Shown here: piece by piece, positions 59,904 through 64,000 of the stretch | Layout: each line of letters begins with the position of its first letter | Position numbering within the stretch: the first letter of the stretch is position 1 | DNA from: an uncultured Prochlorococcus sp. | Lineage (GTDB): Bacteria; Cyanobacteriota; Cyanobacteriia; PCC-6307; Cyanobiaceae | Length of the DNA: 64,000 nt | NCBI GenBank assembly: GCA_902571335.1 | Contig: CACGBT010000002.1 | Span: 62,001 to 126,000, forward strand | Reading direction: 5' to 3' | The notes under the pieces: model-generated | The model's input: the letters and a program-made list of their open reading frames with translations, nothing else | Told to the model about the DNA's origin: nothing | Databases searched by the model: none | Program-made: the position numbers and the translations under genes

Positions 59904-59904
59904 G

Positions 59905-60153
59905 ATGAAAGTATTCATGTCAAAAATAGATCCTGAATTAAAAAAGAAATTGTTAAAGGAAACTCAAGCCCCTTTCAAGGGATTAAGAAGAGTATTGTGG
60001 ATAGCTTTTAGTGGCTCTGCATTTTTGGGACTTTTAATAATGCTTTCCAGAATTTCTAATGGAACTGAATTACAGTTAAATAACCTTCTTATACAGATCG
60101 GTGCTTGTGTAATATTTCCCACTTTATTATTTCTTGATAGAAATAAAGATTAA
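59905..60153 (+). CDS. DUF3493 family membrane protein
   Basis: This protein is 82 residues from ATG 59905, or 78 from the ATG at 59917 (MSKIDPEL), which I find slightly more natural because the earlier start would begin against the palindrome. DPELKKKLLKETQAPFKGLRR is the family signature (about residues 9-29). Two hydrophobic stretches at about 32-50 and 61-77 suggest two membrane helices. DUF3493 proteins of cyanobacteria and plants have been linked to photosystem assembly; function here is unproven. Confidence 0.8.
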   Translation: MKVFMSKIDPELKKKLLKETQAPFKGLRRVLWIAFSGSAFLGLLIMLSRISNGTELQLNNLLIQIGACVIFPTLLFLDRNKD

Positions 60154-60169
60154 AAAGTTAAATATTAAA

Positions 60170-63100
60170 TTATTGTGTTAACGTTCTCTTTTTGGTAACA
60201 AATTTGAATGCTTCTATTAGGTCCCCTTCAATCCATGAAGAGAATTTATCGCAGCCAACACCACATTCAAATCCCGTATTTACTTCTTTTACATCATCTT
60301 TAGACCTTTTTAAGGAGTCTAAATTACCTTCAAAAATTACTTTTTCTGATCTAATAACTCTAAGAGAACAATTCCTTTGTAATTTACCAGTTTGGATATA
60401 ACATCCTGCTATAGCTCCTTTGCCAACTGCGAAAGTTGCACGCACTTCAGCTTTGCCTAATGATTCTTCGACAAGATCTGGTTCAAGTAGACCTTCCATA
60501 GCTAACTGAATATCTTCTAAGAGTTTATAAATTACTTCATATTCTCTTATATCAACATCATTGGCATCAGCTGCTCTCTTTGCTCCAGATGCTAAAGAGG
60601 TGTTAAATCCAATAATTACTGAACCTGATGCGGCTGCTAGATCGATATCTGTTTCGGTTATTTCTCCTGGAGCAGAAAGTAGAACTCTAACTTGAACCTC
60701 ATTTTTTGGTAATTGTTCTAGTGATCCCAATATTGCTTCTACACTACCTTGGACATCAGCTTTAAGAATTAAGTTTAATTCTTTTAATTCGCCATCATTT
60801 GCTTGTGTTGATAGTGAGGATAAACTAACTCTCCTAGAGGCCATTTGCTGAGCTAATTTTGTGGCTCTAGCATCTGTGGCTCTATCTCCCACAACAGCTC
60901 GAGCAGTTTTCTCATCAGTGTAAACTTCAAATTCATCTCCTGCTGTTGGTACTTCACTGAATCCTAATGCTTCCACTGGGAATGATGGTCCTGCCTCTTT
61001 GATTCTATTACCATGTTCATCAACCATTGCCCTGATTTTTCCAAGGACTGACCCTGCAGCTAAAACATCCCCAGATTTTAAGGTACCATTTTGTACTAAT
61101 AAAGTAGCCACAGGACCCTTAGCTTTATCAAGGTGGGCTTCGATAACAGTACCTTTAGCCGATCTGTCAGGGTTGGCTTGAAGATCTTCAACTTCTGAAA
61201 CTAATAAAATCATTTCTAGCAATTTATCAATATTTTGCTTTTTGATAGCACTTACTGGAACCATCACAGTGTCTCCTCCCCAATCTTCAGCAATTAAATC
61301 TTTTTCTGATAATTCCTGTTTGACTCTTTCAGGCGATGCACCTTCTTTGTCTATTTTATTTATTGCAACAACAATGGGAACTTTGGCAGCTCTTGCATGG
61401 CTAATGGCCTCAAGTGTTTGAGGTCTGCAGCCATCATCTGCCGCTACTACAAGTACAGCTACATCAGTAACTTTTGTACCCCTTGCTCTCATTGCTGTAA
61501 AGGCTTCATGACCTGGAGTGTCAAGAAAAGTAAGTTTTTTATTTTTAGATTCATGTGTGAATTCAACTTGATAAGCGCCAATATGTTGAGTGATTCCTCC
61601 TGCTTCACCGGAGGCGACTCTAGATTCTCTGATGGAATCTAAAAGACTTGTTTTCCCGTGGTCTACATGACCCATGACTGTAATAACAGGAGGTCTTTTA
61701 ATGAGACTATCAATATCATCAGATTCAATCATATCTACTATTTTTTCTGCAGCTTCTTGGATATCATCTTGCAGAACAGGTACGCCAAATTCTTCTGCTA
61801 CTGTTTCGATAGTTGCCAAGTCAAGTGATTGAGTTACGGTTGCTGTTATTCCTTTGAAAAAGAGAGATTTGATTATTTCAGAACTTTCAAGACTTAATTT
61901 ATCCGCTAATTCTTGAACTGTTAAATTATCTTCAGGAACTATTATCATCTCGGGTCTTACTTGTTTGGCTTCTTTGGCAGCCTTAAGTTCCATGGCTCTT
62001 CTTTTCTGTCTTTGCCTTGTAGTTTCTTTTTTCTTCTTCTTAAATTGCTTAGTAGATTTTTGAGATTTAGATTCTTCAGATTTTTCTTTCTTTGGACGCG
62101 CCAAACTAGCTGATAATATTGAAATTTTCTCACCCGAGTATCCACTAGTTTCAGATGTTAGTGAATCATCATTTTCTCCGATAATATGAACTTTCTGTCT
62201 TTGTTTCTGCGGATTTTTATTCCTTAGTGCTTCTAGTTTTGCACTATCATCCCAATCTGTCCTTCCAGGTTTTTTTGAACTATTTGCAAATGATCTATGA
62301 GGAGGTTTTTTAGAACTTGGGGCAGCATTTGGACGACTACCGGGAGATTTTACTTTCTGTTTTGGTAACTCAGTATTTTGCTTTTCGTTATTTTTTGTTC
62401 CTAGTTTGTCTTTCTCAGATTGATTAGTTTTTTGAAGTTGCAAAAGTTCATTCGGTGATACTGGTTTTCTAATCCCAGAAGAATTTTGACCGTTGAACTT
62501 AGAACCCGGTCTATTGGACATGCCAGGTCTATTGAACATGCTAGGTCTATTAGGAGCTCCAGGCCTGTTAGAAACCCCAGATCTATTAGGATTTTGTCTA
62601 TTAAATGAACCAGGCCTACCTTGATCTGATTGTTTGTTTCTTAATCCAGGTCTATTAGGAGCTCCAGGCCTGTTAGAAACCCCAGATCTATTAGAGCCGT
62701 TTTGTTTAAAAGAAATGTTTTGTTTATTAGGATCGTCTCTTCTAATCGGAGCCCCTACTAGCTCAGGTGTATTCAATTTATTTTTATTATTATTTGTTTG
62801 GGGTTTGTTTATATTTTGATCTGGTTTATTTGCTTGTTGTCTTTTACCCCCTGAATTGTAGATATCTTTGGAAGATGCATTAGATTTTAAATTATTATCT
62901 TTATTTTTAGGCTTTGCAATTAATTGAATAGGGGGTTTTGCATGACTTTTGATGGATGGGACTGTGTTATTGATAAAAGTTTTTTTATCTTGGTTGAAAT
63001 TTTGTGAAGGTTTATTCTCTAACTTTTGTTTGCTAAGATTTGCCTGAGATCGTGAGGTATCAATAATATTGGGTTTATTGAGATTTTTTGGTTGATTTGA

Positions 63101-63451
63101 AATTATTTTTAGACTCTCAGGCTTATTAAGAGGTTTGCTTAATAAAGTTTTTTTTGTTGAATTATCTTTGCCTGGCTTACCTTTTTCTGAGGCCATAACA
63201 ATAGATTTTTCTTCTTTGTTTTGTTTGTAAGTATCTTTTTTTGTGGAATGTTTATTTATTGAAAGTATTTTTTTATCTGAATTTTTTTTGTTAATGAGAT
63301 TTCTTATTTTTTTTGCGTCTTCTGCACTAATAGAACTGCTATGGCTTTTTACTGTAATTGAGAGTTTTTGAGCAGCATCCAATATATCTTTATTTTCCAG
63401 ATTTAAGTCTCTGGAAAGTTCGTAAATTCTGATTTTATCGCTGATAGTCAT
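60170..63451 (-). CDS. infB: Translation initiation factor IF-2
   Basis: IF-2 places initiator tRNA on the 30S and promotes joining. The 1093-residue protein has an IF2_N-type helical domain at residues 1-50 and another near 510-560. Between them is a low-complexity tail-like region of about 450 residues rich in Asn, Lys, Pro, Arg, Gly and Ser. The G domain starts with [13 protein letters not shown] at about 595. Domains II to IV follow to the end. The low-complexity part contains a perfect 47-bp repeat. It is downstream of nusA-ylxR, as in most bacteria. Confidence 0.97.
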   Translation of the reverse strand: MTISDKIRIYELSRDLNLENKDILDAAQKLSITVKSHSSSISAEDAKKIRNLINKKNSDKKILSINKHSTKKDTYKQNKEEKSIVMASEKGKPGKDNSTKKTLLSKPLNKPESLKIISNQPKNLNKPNIIDTSRSQANLSKQKLENKPSQNFNQDKKTFINNTVPSIKSHAKPPIQLIAKPKNKDNNLKSNASSKDIYNSGGKRQQANKPDQNINKPQTNNNKNKLNTPELVGAPIRRDDPNKQNISFKQNGSNRSGVSNRPGAPNRPGLRNKQSDQGRPGSFNRQNPNRSGVSNRPGAPNRPSMFNRPGMSNRPGSKFNGQNSSGIRKPVSPNELLQLQKTNQSEKDKLGTKNNEKQNTELPKQKVKSPGSRPNAAPSSKKPPHRSFANSSKKPGRTDWDDSAKLEALRNKNPQKQRQKVHIIGENDDSLTSETSGYSGEKISILSASLARPKKEKSEESKSQKSTKQFKKKKKETTRQRQKRRAMELKAAKEAKQVRPEMIIVPEDNLTVQELADKLSLESSEIIKSLFFKGITATVTQSLDLATIETVAEEFGVPVLQDDIQEAAEKIVDMIESDDIDSLIKRPPVITVMGHVDHGKTSLLDSIRESRVASGEAGGITQHIGAYQVEFTHESKNKKLTFLDTPGHEAFTAMRARGTKVTDVAVLVVAADDGCRPQTLEAISHARAAKVPIVVAINKIDKEGASPERVKQELSEKDLIAEDWGGDTVMVPVSAIKKQNIDKLLEMILLVSEVEDLQANPDRSAKGTVIEAHLDKAKGPVATLLVQNGTLKSGDVLAAGSVLGKIRAMVDEHGNRIKEAGPSFPVEALGFSEVPTAGDEFEVYTDEKTARAVVGDRATDARATKLAQQMASRRVSLSSLSTQANDGELKELNLILKADVQGSVEAILGSLEQLPKNEVQVRVLLSAPGEITETDIDLAAASGSVIIGFNTSLASGAKRAADANDVDIREYEVIYKLLEDIQLAMEGLLEPDLVEESLGKAEVRATFAVGKGAIAGCYIQTGKLQRNCSLRVIRSEKVIFEGNLDSLKRSKDDVKEVNTGFECGVGCDKFSSWIEGDLIEAFKFVTKKRTLTQ
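62543..62694. repeat. 47-bp direct repeat inside infB
   Basis: Two identical 47-bp copies lie at 62543-62589 and 62648-62694, offset by 105 bp (35 codons), so both are read in frame and encode [17 protein letters not shown] tracts. Shorter partial copies lie at 62514-62530 and 62533-62550. The pattern indicates recent in-frame slippage or unequal recombination within the disordered region. Confidence 0.85.
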
Positions 63452-63498
63452 TTAATCTGATTTGTACTCTTTTTGAAAATAAAGAGGATTTAATTCAA

Positions 63499-63780
63499 TT
63501 ATATTCCCTTATTGGGATTGTCATTGTAGCTTGTAATTTCTTGTTCAAAAATTTCAATAAATTCAGGTTCTAAAAATGTTTTTAAGGCTTTTTGAAGCTT
63601 TTTTTTGATCTTGGAATCTGAATAACAATTTTTTGACTTGCAAATGTAAGCTGAGCGCCCCATTCCCTTTTTAAGCATGATACCTTTCTTATGATCTTTA
63701 GTAATTTTTATAAGATCTTTCCTGTCATATGTTTTTCTACATGAAATGCATATACGCATAACAGGGGTTTGTTGTATCAA
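63499..63780 (-). CDS. ylxR: YlxR-family (DUF448) protein
   Basis: The 93-residue protein fits the YlxR family, a small nucleic-acid-associated protein found between nusA and infB. CISCRK near residues 11-16 and GRSAYICKSKNC near 41-52 are the family motifs. The start is TTG at 63780, whose TTGA overlaps the nusA stop; an ATG at 63759 (MRICISC) is an alternative. The gap to infB is 47 bp. Confidence 0.87.
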   Translation of the reverse strand: MIQQTPVMRICISCRKTYDRKDLIKITKDHKKGIMLKKGMGRSAYICKSKNCYSDSKIKKKLQKALKTFLEPEFIEIFEQEITSYNDNPNKGI

Positions 63781-64000
63781 CGTTTTCCTACCTCTTTTTC
63801 GGATATTTCACTATCTTGAACATTATCTACTTGATCATTATCCGAGAATTCTTCTTCTTCGAATTCTTCTTCTCCATATTCTTGATCATCTTCAGGAAGC
63901 GGATATAGCTCTCTTAATCTTGCATCTTCTGCAGCACGTTCAGCTTGTTCTGCTTCTAATCTTAGCTCAGATTCTCGTTGGAGATTTTCTTCATTTTCTC
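63777..64000 (-). CDS. nusA: Transcription factor NusA (C-terminal part)
   Basis: The last 73 codons of a gene entering from the right edge, ending TGA at 63777-63779. The visible part is an acidic tail (RLEAEQAERAAEDARLRE, then LPEDDQEYGEEEFEEEEF) without a recognisable domain. It is called nusA from its position, directly before ylxR-infB and overlapping the ylxR start, the conserved bacterial order. The domains needed to confirm it lie outside the window. Confidence 0.75.
   Translation of the reverse strand, partial: ENEENLQRESELRLEAEQAERAAEDARLRELYPLPEDDQEYGEEEFEEEEFSDNDQVDNVQDSEISEKEVGKR

Noticed and set aside
62543..62694. Mobile element or CRISPR-like repeat.
   Set aside because: Only two full copies exist, they are in frame inside infB, and the spacing follows the codon periodicity of the protein.
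1..64000. CRISPR array, restriction-modification or toxin-antitoxin defence locus.
   Set aside because: No regularly spaced repeats and no genes of those families were found; the HNH protein is of the free-standing cyanobacterial type.

Overview
The window is AT-rich, gene-dense chromosomal DNA of a marine picocyanobacterium, most likely a high-light-adapted Prochlorococcus. The evidence is photosystem I genes (psaA, psaB, psaI, psaL), the NDH-1 subunit ndhN, the redox/clock protein LdpA, a ferredoxin-type glutamate synthase, LL-diaminopimelate aminotransferase, tiny intergenic gaps, frequent TTG/GTG starts and very low GC. I see no CRISPR array, insertion sequence, prophage or rRNA. Three tRNA genes are present: Gln-TTG, Ser-GCT and Thr-CGT.

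Layout. 1-6187: the 5' part of tyrA, a decayed DinG-like helicase, a DUF2839 membrane protein, recA with a perfect cyanobacterial LexA (SOS) box, a HAD phosphatase, tRNA-Gln, and the ndhN-ldpA pair. 6468-22568: one long S10-spc-alpha ribosomal cluster on the plus strand (rplC to prfA) that also carries secY, adk, rpoA and truA. rpsJ is not at its head, rpsN and rpmD are missing from their usual places, and L36 and L31 lack their zinc-binding cysteines. 22579-27223: HNH protein, alanine racemase, tRNA-Ser, HAD hydrolase and a CbiG-CobJ cobalamin fusion. 27224-34413: psaA-psaB behind a dyad-rich leader, a strong terminator, a membrane glycosyltransferase, a small hypothetical, and psaI-psaL. 34479-37034: an accessory-looking patch with an NlpC/P60 hydrolase, a penicillin-recognising serine hydrolase, a 70-residue protein and a serine-recombinase homologue that has lost its catalytic serine. 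37327-43095: lipA, a YciI-like protein and Fd-GOGAT. 43292-49656: the str operon (rpsL, rpsG, fusA, tuf, rpsJ), then a Lon-substrate-domain protein and an MPBQ/MSBQ-type methyltransferase. 49658-55328: pheA, DUF1997, rnhB overlapping rne, dapL and clpS. 55344-59859: a B12-type radical SAM protein and two glycosyltransferases ending at tRNA-Thr. 59905-64000: DUF3493, then infB, ylxR and the 3' end of nusA on the minus strand.

Most genes are core and collinear functions: translation, photosystem I, amino acid, lipoate, cobalamin and tocopherol/quinone synthesis. I do not see a clear new defence or mobile system. The best leads are the cysteine-free ribosomal proteins, the catalytically altered recombinase with its coupled 70-residue partner, the head-to-head cell-wall hydrolase pair, the rne/rnhB overlap that encodes the likely PNPase-docking tail, and several strong dyads (psaA leader, rpsJ leader, the 18-bp palindrome before the DUF3493 gene). 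All positions were read by eye and all family calls rest on recalled motifs, not on searches.
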